From Sodalis ligni (lineage in GTDB: Bacteria; Pseudomonadota; Gammaproteobacteria; Enterobacterales; Enterobacteriaceae), in assembly GCF_016865525.2 (NCBI RefSeq), contig NZ_CP075169.1:434337-498336 (forward strand): a stretch of DNA of 64,000 nucleotides. The letters run 5' to 3'. Positions 56,619 through 64,000 of the stretch are shown here, piece by piece. How positions within the stretch are numbered: the stretch's first letter is position 1; each line of letters starts with the position of its first letter. A model generated the notes under the pieces. It was given only the letters and a program-made list of their open reading frames with translations, was not told the DNA's origin and did no database searches. A program made the translations under genes and the position numbers.

Positions 56619-57558
56619 GGGACGGGGCCGCCTGTGCTTCGCTAGTCCGGCGGCCGAGGGCATACATCCTGCCTTCCGCCAGCAGGGCCAGTAAATCCGG
56701 GTCGTGCTCGCGGTTGCGGGCAAAGACCAGGGCGATGGTTTGCCGCATTTGGTATGGCGCCGCCAGCGGCAGCATGCGAAAGGCGGGATCGTGGATTTTT
56801 TTCATCCGCCCCGGCAGCAGAGTGCAGCCGACGCCGGCCTGCACTAGATTTACCATGGAGAAGATGTCGTTAACGCGGGTGACGATGTGCGGTTCAAAGC
56901 CGGCGATATGAAAGGCTTCCTGGAAGCCGTGATAGGTGGCGAATCCTTCGGTGAGGGAGACGAACTTTTCGTCTTTGAAATCCCGCAGATCCGCCGGACC
57001 GTTAACGATATGCGCGGCGGAGGCGGGTACGGCCAAAAAAATATCGTCATTGAATAACGGCAGGGTTTCAAAACGCGCCGGGTCTATTTGGGTATCGCTG
57101 ACCGACAGCAGGATGGCATCCAACTGCTGGTCCTCAAGACGCAGCAGCAGATCCTGATTCGACCCCATCTGTAATTCCAGCTCAAGGTTCGGCCGGCGCA
57201 GTTTTAATCCCATGATCAATCGCGGTACGGTATCAAGGGTGAGAGAATAGAGCGTGCCGAGTTTTAGCCGGCCCTGCCCGACCCCGCCGCTTTTGCGGGT
57301 TTCCTCAATGCCCCGTTTCATCAGATCCACCACCTCGCGGGCATATTCCGCCAGGGTTTCGGCCGCCGGTATGGGTGAAAGATTACGCCCCTGGTGGATA
57401 AACAGCGGGCAGCGGACGCTCTCTTCAAGGGTATGCAACGCGCGGTGAACGCTCACCGTGCTTAACCCCAACAGGTCGGCGGTACGGCTGATATTGCGCT
57501 TGTCCATGAAAGCCAGGAAGATTTCCAGCTTCCGAAAGGTGATATCGTTATCAATCAT
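56584..57558 (-). CDS. mdcR: LysR-family regulator of the mdc operon
   Basis: A 324-residue LysR protein with helix-turn-helix (NISRTADLLGLSTVSVHRALHTLEE) and a substrate-binding domain. It is convergent with mdcH, the place of mdcR in Klebsiella-type mdc clusters, and presumably activates the operon with malonate. The 3' ends overlap by 35 bases, so converging transcripts would be antisense to each other. Confidence 0.85.
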   Translation of the reverse strand: MIDNDITFRKLEIFLAFMDKRNISRTADLLGLSTVSVHRALHTLEESVRCPLFIHQGRNLSPIPAAETLAEYAREVVDLMKRGIEETRKSGGVGQGRLKLGTLYSLTLDTVPRLIMGLKLRRPNLELELQMGSNQDLLLRLEDQQLDAILLSVSDTQIDPARFETLPLFNDDIFLAVPASAAHIVNGPADLRDFKDEKFVSLTEGFATYHGFQEAFHIAGFEPHIVTRVNDIFSMVNLVQAGVGCTLLPGRMKKIHDPAFRMLPLAAPYQMRQTIALVFARNREHDPDLLALLAEGRMYALGRRTSEAQAAPSLIAETSGRPGL

Positions 57559-57600
57559 AAAATTGCTTATATCCCGGAGATCTGGAGCCGGTGAGTCCGG

Positions 57601-59286
57601 TTAGGGATTCGTCAGCCAGAAAAACTGATAAGGTTCCAGACTAAACGCTATTCCGCCGGTTATCTCACGACACGTTATCACATCCCGGTAATGGCCGTCG
57701 GGCAAAGTGCAATTGATGGGTTTGATGCTCAGGTTGTACAGGCAAAGGATATTCTGGCGCGGATGACGCCGGTGAAAAGCAAACAGGGCATTATCCAGTT
57801 CCAGTATTTCCATGGCGGCATCCGGATGAAACGCCGGCTGTTGCCGCCGGGTTTGTATTAATCCGCTTAATTGATGAAATACCCGCGAGCGCAGCGAGGT
57901 TTCATCCTGCAGCGCCGCCTCGATGGCCTTCAGCGGATATTTTTCCCGGTTGACTGCCCGGTTGTAACCGGCCGCTTTTACCCCTTCATAATCGTTGCGC
58001 GAACCCAGTATGCTTTGGATGTAAACCGCGGGGACGCCGGGGAACGCCAGCAAAATGGCATGGGCCAGCATAAAGCGGCGCAGCCTGATATCATCCGTAT
58101 CCTTGCGCCGGTTAAGGGCATCCATAAAGGTGACGTTGATTTCATAGGGGCTGGTGGTGCCGTCGGTATTTTGCTTGTAGGAAACCAGCGCCCCTTCCGA
58201 TTCCAGATCCCGTACCAGGTTGTTGATTTCCAGCTCCGGCAGAATGCCCCGCAGTGGGTTCATGCCGATGCCGTCGTGGGATGCCAGGAAATTCAGGTAC
58301 GTGGTATCCGTGCGTCCCGTTTCCATGGAGGACGCCCACTGCCGCAGGGCGCGGCTGCTGCCGTTGTGGATAGCGTGCAGCACCAGCGGCGGCAAGGGGA
58401 ATTGATACACCATCTGGGCTTCGTCATGGCCGTTGCCGAAGTAGCTGATATTGTCTTTATGGGGGACGTTGGTTTCGGTGATAATCACGGTACCCGGCGC
58501 CACCTCATCGACGATGGCGCGAAACAATTTCACCAGCAGATGCGTCTTCGGCAGATGGATGCAACGTGTGCCGAGCTCTTTCCACAAATACCCCACCGCA
58601 TCCAGCCGAATGTATTCCGCCCCTTGCGTCAAATAGTGCAGCAGCACCCCGATGATGTTGATCAGCACATGGGGATTGGCAAAATTCAGATCCACCTGAT
58701 CGGCGCTGAAGGTGGTCCAGAGATATTTGGTTTGCTCGTCTTTAGTGGTAAAGGGCGTCAAGAGCGGCGAGGTGCGGGGACGAGTGACGGTGCTGAGATC
58801 GGTGGCGGGGGGCAGGGCGATAAAAAAATCTTCATAATCCGTGAGCTGCTCCCGATACCCCGCCAGCCATTTGCTGTGGGATGAAATATGATTACAGACA
58901 AAATCGAACATCAGGCGGGCGTACTCATTGAGTATGCTGATATGTTGCCAACTGCCGACGATGGGGTTTACCTGGTGATAGTCAATGACGGCAAAACCGT
59001 CATCGGAGGAGTAGGGATAAAAAGGCAACAGATGTATCAGGTTGAACGTCTCTTTCAGACGCTGTTGAAAAAAAGTGGTCAGGCTCACCAGCGTGGGCTG
59101 TTCCGCCTCCATAAACTGGTCCGCATAGGTAATCAGCACCACGTCCTTTTGGTCCCAATGGCTTTTGCGCGGCTGTTGCAGGGTCGATTTGGCAAAATTG
59201 ATTTTACTTTTGATGGTATCCAACTGAGCCTGGGTCAATGACGAGGCATAAATCTCTTCAAGTAACTGGGTAATGGCTTCCATCAT
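57601..59286 (-). CDS. GH13_18 sugar phosphorylase (sucrose or glucosylglycerate phosphorylase-like)
   Basis: A 561-residue alpha-amylase-family enzyme. Nucleophile Asp229 in YIRLDAVGYLWKE, acid/base Glu271 in IITETNVPH, and ASHDGIG later fit GH13 subfamily 18, which splits sucrose, glucosylglycerate or similar with phosphate to glucose 1-phosphate. It stands alone between mdcR and feoC. The ATG 59286 follows AAGGTG; the longer frame lacks homology. Confidence 0.85.
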   Translation of the reverse strand: MMEAITQLLEEIYASSLTQAQLDTIKSKINFAKSTLQQPRKSHWDQKDVVLITYADQFMEAEQPTLVSLTTFFQQRLKETFNLIHLLPFYPYSSDDGFAVIDYHQVNPIVGSWQHISILNEYARLMFDFVCNHISSHSKWLAGYREQLTDYEDFFIALPPATDLSTVTRPRTSPLLTPFTTKDEQTKYLWTTFSADQVDLNFANPHVLINIIGVLLHYLTQGAEYIRLDAVGYLWKELGTRCIHLPKTHLLVKLFRAIVDEVAPGTVIITETNVPHKDNISYFGNGHDEAQMVYQFPLPPLVLHAIHNGSSRALRQWASSMETGRTDTTYLNFLASHDGIGMNPLRGILPELEINNLVRDLESEGALVSYKQNTDGTTSPYEINVTFMDALNRRKDTDDIRLRRFMLAHAILLAFPGVPAVYIQSILGSRNDYEGVKAAGYNRAVNREKYPLKAIEAALQDETSLRSRVFHQLSGLIQTRRQQPAFHPDAAMEILELDNALFAFHRRHPRQNILCLYNLSIKPINCTLPDGHYRDVITCREITGGIAFSLEPYQFFWLTNP

Positions 59287-59528
59287 TGCACCTTGTTGAT
59301 GTGACGACGTCCTGAAACAGCGTGACCTTGGCAAACAAGCCATGTTGTCAATGTAGCCATTAGAAATAAAAGCGCAAACCTTCTTATATATTCTGCATTG
59401 GCGGCAGCCGGTCCATTTCAGTCGCCAACGGCCATTAATAACCTTAATTACAATAGGTTATTACGACAGGATTTTATTCTGCTGCTTTTATCGGGCAGGA
59501 GATTTGCGGAGCAGTCCGATGGGAGGAG

Positions 59529-59765
59529 TTAACGTCCGGCAGTAACCAGTCGGTAAACCGGGGCACGGCATTGCCGTTTCTGCGGACAATGCTTGCAGCC
59601 GCCGGTAGGGGCGTCGGCAATACGCTCAACCTGTCCCATGCTTACCAGCTGTTCGAGCATGGCTTCGGTCATGGCGACGGAAAGGTTCAGCTGAGCGCTT
59701 AGCCGAGGGGTATCGGCCTGGCCCAGCAGCGCCAGGGCATCGCGTAATTGCAGCAGCTTGCCCAC
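59529..59765 (-). CDS. feoC: Ferrous iron transport regulator FeoC
   Basis: A 78-residue winged-helix protein with four cysteines in CKHCPQKRQC, the FeoC iron-sulfur or redox loop. It controls FeoB stability or function. It lies 2 bases after feoB in the feoABC operon. Confidence 0.92.
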   Translation of the reverse strand: MGKLLQLRDALALLGQADTPRLSAQLNLSVAMTEAMLEQLVSMGQVERIADAPTGGCKHCPQKRQCRAPVYRLVTAGR

Positions 59766-59767
59766 GG

Positions 59768-62092
59768 TTATTTCTCCGGTTGGCAGCAGCGGCCGGAAGC
59801 CGTAGCGTTCCGGGCGGGCCCGGGCCGGGCCAGTGACGGGGCAAAACGCTGCCTTAGCAGGTACAGTGACAAGATGAACAGCGCATTCGCCATCAATACC
59901 AGCAGGATGGCAAACGCGCTATCAGCCGGGTGGTCGGCAAAGGTTACCCCCTGGTAAAACAGCGTTGCCAATGAATAGGCCACGTTAATGCCCCAGAATA
60001 CCGACAGGCTCATCCAGCCGCGATTGCTCTCGCGCGCGATGGCTCCCATCACTGAAACGCAGGGCACATACAGCAATACAAAGATAAGATAGCTGTAAGC
60101 GGCCACGGCGCCGCCGAATTTTTTGCTCATGATGCCCATTGACCCGCCGCTCATTTCGCCATCGCCCTTACTGGCTTCGATGGGGTTGGCAAGCACGCTC
60201 AGGCTCAGGGTGTCCAGCAGTTGTTGCCCGGTCAGCATCACTGCGTCGGCCAACTGGGCCAATAAATCATATTCATCCGCGTCGAATGGCGCCTCGACAC
60301 GATTTTCCGCGGTATAAAGCTGATTCAAGGTGCCCACCACCACTTCCTTGGCCAATACGCCGCTTAACAACCCCACCGTGGCCTGCCAGTTATCCGGGGA
60401 AACCCCCATTGGCGCCAGCAGGGGGGTAATGGCCTTACCCACCGACGCCAGCGCTGAGGTGTTGATTGTCTCCGCCGCCGTGCCGCGCAGGGTAAAACTG
60501 CTCAGCATGCCGACAACAATACCGGCGGCGATAATCACTTTTCCCGCCCCCAGCAGAAACATTTTGAGCCGCTGCCAGGTCTGCGCCAACAGGCTTCGGA
60601 TATGGGGAACATGGTATACCGGCAGTTCCATGATAAATGGCGTGGTCTCGCCGCGCAGAAGGGTGAGTTTGAGCATCAGGCCGGTCAATATCGCCACCAC
60701 AATGCCCAGCAAATAGAGTGAAAACACTATCAGGGCGCCCTGCTGCCCGTAAAACGCCGCGGCGAACACCGCAAAAATGGCCAGGCGGGCGCCGCAGGAC
60801 ATAAAAGGCGCCATCATGATGGTCATCAGCCGTTCACGGTGGGCATCCAGGGTGCGGGCACCCATTACCGCCGGCACATTGCAGCCAAAACCCACTATCA
60901 GCGGTACGAAGGATTTGCCCGGCAGGCCAAGGGCCAGCATCATCCGATCCATGACGAACGCGGCGCGGGCCATATAGCCGGTTTCCTCGAGAAATGACAA
61001 AAACAGATACATCATGCCGATTTGCGGGATTAACGGCAGCAGCGTATTGATGCCGCAGCCGATGCCCTGCGCCAGCAGCCGGGTCAGCCAAAATGGAAAA
61101 TGCAGGGTATGGCCCAGCCATTGAATGCCGTCGATAAACAACGCCGCCGAGCCCAGCTCAAAGAAGGGCTTGAAGGCTCCGCCGAGATTGATGGCCAAAA
61201 AAAACATCAGGTACATCACCAGGAAAAAAAACGGTATCCCAAGCCAGCGATTCAGCGCCAGCATGTCCAGGAGCTGGGTTGGCCGGCCGCCTTCGGCCTG
61301 CTGTCCGCCGCTCACCGACTCGCATATCCGGCCGATTTCGCGATAGCGCGCATCGGCGATAATCAGCGCCGGCTCGTCTCCAAGCGTCAGGCCCAGTTTG
61401 TCCCGGATGTTTTCCTGATATTGACGGGGAAGTCCTGCCCGGGCGCAGCAGTGGATATCGCCTTCCAATATTTGCAGCGCCAGCCAATGCCGTTGGTCGC
61501 GGGGGAGTATGGGGGGTAAACGGGGCACCAAAGCGTCCACGGCTTCGGTCAGCGTCGGTGGATAGATTACCGGCAGCGGGGGACAAAGATCGGCCGCGCC
61601 GCTAATGGCTCTTTTCAGGGCGTCAATGCCGTTGCCGCGGGTGGAAACCAGCGGCAACACCGGACACCCCAGCCGCCGCGACAGTGCCGGAATATCGATG
61701 TGAATGCGCTGCCCGCGCGCTATATCCAGCATGTTCAGCGCCAGGATACAGGGCATTCCCAGTTCAAGTATTTGCAAGGTCAGATAGAGATTGCGCTCCA
61801 GATTCGACGCGTCCACCACGTTAATCAGCAGGTCGGCTTCCCGGCCGAGTATAAAATGACAGGGAATCTGCTCATCCAGGGAGGTCTGCGCTGAAAGAGT
61901 GGTTAAAGAATAGGTGCCGGGCAGGTCAACCAGGGTAACATGCTGGCCGTTGGCGATAAATTCCCCTTCTTTTCGCTCCACCGTCACCCCGGCCCAATTG
62001 CCGACGCGCTGGCGTCTGCCGGTTAATTGATTAAACAACGTGGTTTTTCCGGCATTGGGATTACCGATCAGGCCGATGGTAAGCTGGTTCAT
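59768..62092 (-). CDS. feoB: Ferrous iron permease FeoB
   Basis: A 774-residue protein, the length of E. coli FeoB. The N-terminal GTPase has G1 GNPNAGKTT, G3 DLPGTYSL and G4 NMLD; the C-terminal part has Gate motifs and about ten helices. It takes up Fe2+ through the inner membrane. AAAGGAT ribosome site. It follows feoA after 124 bases. Confidence 0.97.
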   Translation of the reverse strand: MNQLTIGLIGNPNAGKTTLFNQLTGRRQRVGNWAGVTVERKEGEFIANGQHVTLVDLPGTYSLTTLSAQTSLDEQIPCHFILGREADLLINVVDASNLERNLYLTLQILELGMPCILALNMLDIARGQRIHIDIPALSRRLGCPVLPLVSTRGNGIDALKRAISGAADLCPPLPVIYPPTLTEAVDALVPRLPPILPRDQRHWLALQILEGDIHCCARAGLPRQYQENIRDKLGLTLGDEPALIIADARYREIGRICESVSGGQQAEGGRPTQLLDMLALNRWLGIPFFFLVMYLMFFLAINLGGAFKPFFELGSAALFIDGIQWLGHTLHFPFWLTRLLAQGIGCGINTLLPLIPQIGMMYLFLSFLEETGYMARAAFVMDRMMLALGLPGKSFVPLIVGFGCNVPAVMGARTLDAHRERLMTIMMAPFMSCGARLAIFAVFAAAFYGQQGALIVFSLYLLGIVVAILTGLMLKLTLLRGETTPFIMELPVYHVPHIRSLLAQTWQRLKMFLLGAGKVIIAAGIVVGMLSSFTLRGTAAETINTSALASVGKAITPLLAPMGVSPDNWQATVGLLSGVLAKEVVVGTLNQLYTAENRVEAPFDADEYDLLAQLADAVMLTGQQLLDTLSLSVLANPIEASKGDGEMSGGSMGIMSKKFGGAVAAYSYLIFVLLYVPCVSVMGAIARESNRGWMSLSVFWGINVAYSLATLFYQGVTFADHPADSAFAILLVLMANALFILSLYLLRQRFAPSLARPGPARNATASGRCCQPEK

Positions 62093-62216
62093 ATCCTTTG
62101 GAGCTTCCGTAGTAAGAATGGGCTTAGATAAAAATGCGGGATGGATTGATACTCCGACTTCTTAAATAAAGGCATTTAAAAAAAGTTTTCAAAATATTTA
62201 CATCATTAATAGGAGA

Positions 62217-62441
62217 TCAGCATCCATCATTGAATATAATCTGTGCAAGGTCGTTTTTCCGTAACGCTAAGTGTGTTCCACGGGTCTCAATTTGAATAGG
62301 ATCACCCAAAGGGGCAATACGAACGACGCGAAATGAGCTGCCCGGCAGCATACCCAGGGACAAAAGTTTTTGCCGGAAGGCCAGGCTGATTTTGCTGGTG
62401 TAGCCGGTGATGGTATAGCGTTGATGTGGAATGAGGTGCAT
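62217..62441 (-). CDS. feoA: Ferrous iron transport protein FeoA
   Basis: A 74-residue SH3-like protein ([21 protein letters not shown], then [16 protein letters not shown]) that aids FeoB. First gene of feoABC. The 124-base gap to feoB is longer than usual in E. coli. Confidence 0.95.
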   Translation of the reverse strand: MHLIPHQRYTITGYTSKISLAFRQKLLSLGMLPGSSFRVVRIAPLGDPIQIETRGTHLALRKNDLAQIIFNDGC

Positions 62442-62815
62442 GTAATATTCTTTCTCATGAAATGGATGAACAACAATAAGATGTTATGAATTGAATAATA
62501 TCCTCAATATTGATAATGTAATTTATTAGAAGACTGTAATATCAATATATACATTCATTTCATGATAATAGACAGGAAGGCCATCGGATGGCACAGTTTT
62601 TAACACCAATGAGATTCATTTGCAAATAAAAAGTATTCTTAAATGGCGCAAACGCTGGATATTTATTTGAGGTTAATAAGATATGTTTATTGGGATTGAT
62701 TGAATGAATCTGTGATAATATTATCTAACTAATAGTTATTAACTATATTAATATGAAAAAAATATTACTCGGATCAATTAACGGTTAATGAATATCGTTT
62801 AAGGAGCATCAACAA
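62442..62815. promoter_or_regulatory. feoA upstream region
   Basis: An AT-rich promoter region. An imperfect palindrome AATGAGATTCATT near 62600 could be a Fur box, and TTGATTGAATGAA near 62697 resembles a half-decayed FNR site; both control feo in E. coli. Neither match is strong. Confidence 0.35.
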
Positions 62816-62848
62816 TAAAAAACCTGACTGGTAGGTCAGGTTTTTTTA
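62816..62848. terminator. Bidirectional terminator in the feoA-tex gap
   Basis: AACCTGAC pairs with GTCAGGTT across a 5-6 base loop, with A-run before and T-run after, so it can act both ways. No gene that would end here on the plus strand is seen. Confidence 0.75.
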
Positions 62849-63305
62849 TTCTGCTTCGCCGAGATTGGTGGTCACTTTGAAGTAGCACCGCATGTATCTG
62901 TTAGCTCTAGGTGAGTTTAGCATTTTTTTTGGTATCGTCAATCTAATGTGACTGTCCGTTTCAGATGGAGAACATATAATCGGCGAGCTAACAGTTATGC
63001 GGATGCGGTCCTCTGAGCAGTAGTTGCAATTTACTCACTTCAACTTTACCCAATTAGAAACAGGTGGTGCTGTTTGATCTGCCTTCGCCCACAGAGTACT
63101 GCGTGTATCTGTTAGCGCTGATACCCGTCGCGAGGGAAACCCAAAGGCATAAGCGGCGTGTGGCGCTCTGTAATAAATAGGAGCAGCCTCAGTGATTAGT
63201 CTGAATACCATAGTGGTAACGCTGAATATAATTCACGTCACCCTGCAGATAATCGTTGTCGTCAAGCAGCTGACCGGACGCCCTTAAGGATCGAAGGAAC
63301 TGAAT
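62849..63305. other. feoA-tex gap with short direct repeats
   Basis: No gene is supported. A short phrase TGTATCTGTTAGC occurs at 62892 and 63113, each preceded by related bases. This may be the remains of a small RNA gene or an insertion. Terminators bound it on both sides. Confidence 0.4.
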
Positions 63306-63338
63306 AAAGGCGGAGGATTAACCACCTTCCGCCTTTTT
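63306..63338. terminator. Terminator downstream of tex
   Basis: AAAGGCGGA pairs with TCCGCCTTT, followed by T on the plus strand and by T-rich sequence on the minus strand. It lies 40 bases after the tex stop, so it likely ends tex transcription. Confidence 0.75.
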
Positions 63339-63379
63339 AGTTGCTGAATCTTTAAATCATTCTGTATATTTTCTGTAAA

Positions 63380-64000
63380 TCAACGTTTTTTACCCAACGC
63401 GGCGGCCAGCGCGTCGCCCATGGCGCTGTTGCCGGCGGCGGAGGGGCTGGCCTGACGGTTTTTCGACGCCGGCCGGGCCTGAGCCTCGCGCCGCTTATCG
63501 CCGCCGTCGCGGCGGCTGGCGGTTTCTCCCGGCTGCTCGTCCAGCCGCATGGTCAGGGCGATGCGTTTGCGCTGCAGGTCCACGTCCATGACCTTAACCT
63601 TGACGATATCGCCGGCTTTCACCACTTTATGGGGATCGTCCACATAATGCGTCGCCAGGGAGGAAATATGCACCAGGCCGTCCTGATGGACGCCGATATC
63701 CACGAATGCGCCGAAGTTGGTGACATTAGTGACGGTGCCTTCCAGTATCATGCCTAAGGACAGGTCATTCATGGTTTCCACCCCCTCGGCGAAGGTGGCG
63801 GTCTTGAATTCCGGCCGCGGGTCGCGCCCGGGTTTTTCAAGCTCTTTAAGGATGTCCGTCACCGTTGGCAACCCCACGCGCTCATCGGTAAAACGAACCG
63901 GGTCCAGAGTTCGCAGGGCACCGCCGTTACCCATGACCTTTTCCAAGGGCAGCTGTATCGCCTGGAGGATGCGTTCCACCACCGGATAGCTCTCAGGATG
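63380..64000 (-). CDS. tex: Transcription accessory protein Tex (C-terminal part, continues beyond window)
   Basis: The frame runs off the right edge. The visible part has the helix-hairpin-helix linker end and the S1 RNA-binding domain ([31 protein letters not shown]), followed by a basic, low-complexity tail ending AALGKKR. E. coli yhgF (tex) is likewise next to feoA. Confidence 0.93.
   Translation of the reverse strand, partial: HPESYPVVERILQAIQLPLEKVMGNGGALRTLDPVRFTDERVGLPTVTDILKELEKPGRDPRPEFKTATFAEGVETMNDLSLGMILEGTVTNVTNFGAFVDIGVHQDGLVHISSLATHYVDDPHKVVKAGDIVKVKVMDVDLQRKRIALTMRLDEQPGETASRRDGGDKRREAQARPASKNRQASPSAAGNSAMGDALAAALGKKR

Noticed and set aside
1..64000. rRNA or tRNA genes, for example as integration site of the array
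   Set aside because: I saw no tRNA-like or rRNA sequence, but a covariance search was not possible.

Overview
This is a bacterial chromosome segment of about 56% GC from a member of the Enterobacterales. The backbone gene order (glpG-glpR, malP-malQ, nfuA/gntX/bioH, feoC-feoB-feoA, tex) is the E. coli-type order, and the genes closely resemble enterobacterial proteins. Many frame-broken genes, IS256-type insertions, ERIC-like repeats and CDI-type toxin fragments point to a Sodalis-, Brenneria- or Pectobacterium-like lineage. I cannot name the species.

Bases 1-28151 are accessory. They hold three nearly identical tandem copies of a 7528-bp unit (the first cut by the window start) and a fourth, divergent, deletion-scarred copy. 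The full gene order per unit is: GC-rich gene-poor leader with strong hairpins; an orphan CdiA-type C-terminal toxin module beginning at a VENN motif; a small immunity-like gene; a terminator; symE and an Xre-type regulator on the minus strand; a palindromic operator; then plus-strand CHC2/Toprim/P-loop primase-helicase, tyrosine recombinase, parD and parE. I read this as an integrative element that carries and amplifies orphan contact-dependent toxin cassettes. The toxin changes exactly after the VENN motif between copies (module 1 in two copies, a ParB-like module 2 in the third, a third module in the degenerate copy). Two IS256-family elements with 8-bp target duplications interrupt the array, one inside an immunity gene. 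Nearly all differences between copies are one-base homopolymer contractions, so some frameshifts may be unpolished long-read errors in repeats.

Bases 28152-39700 are a second variable region. It holds a broken two-domain lipoprotein gene bracketed by a repeated terminator block, a PLP enzyme, a minus-strand cluster for small electrophiles (MFS exporter, glutathione transferase, epoxide hydrolase, alcohol dehydrogenase, LysR regulator) with a heptamer VNTR in front of the dehydrogenase, a decayed 111-bp piece of malP, and an AT-rich broken gene with a transglutaminase-like Cys-His-Asp domain that may be a toxin or effector.

Bases 39700-64000 are intact chromosome: glpG and glpR; malP and malQ (glycogen/maltodextrin use; malT and glpE are not at their E. 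coli positions); nfuA, gntX and bioH; a secreted DUF1471 protein; a complete malonate decarboxylase operon mdcABCDE-F-G-H with convergent mdcR; a GH13_18 phosphorylase; the ferrous-iron uptake operon feoABC; and the C-terminus of tex.
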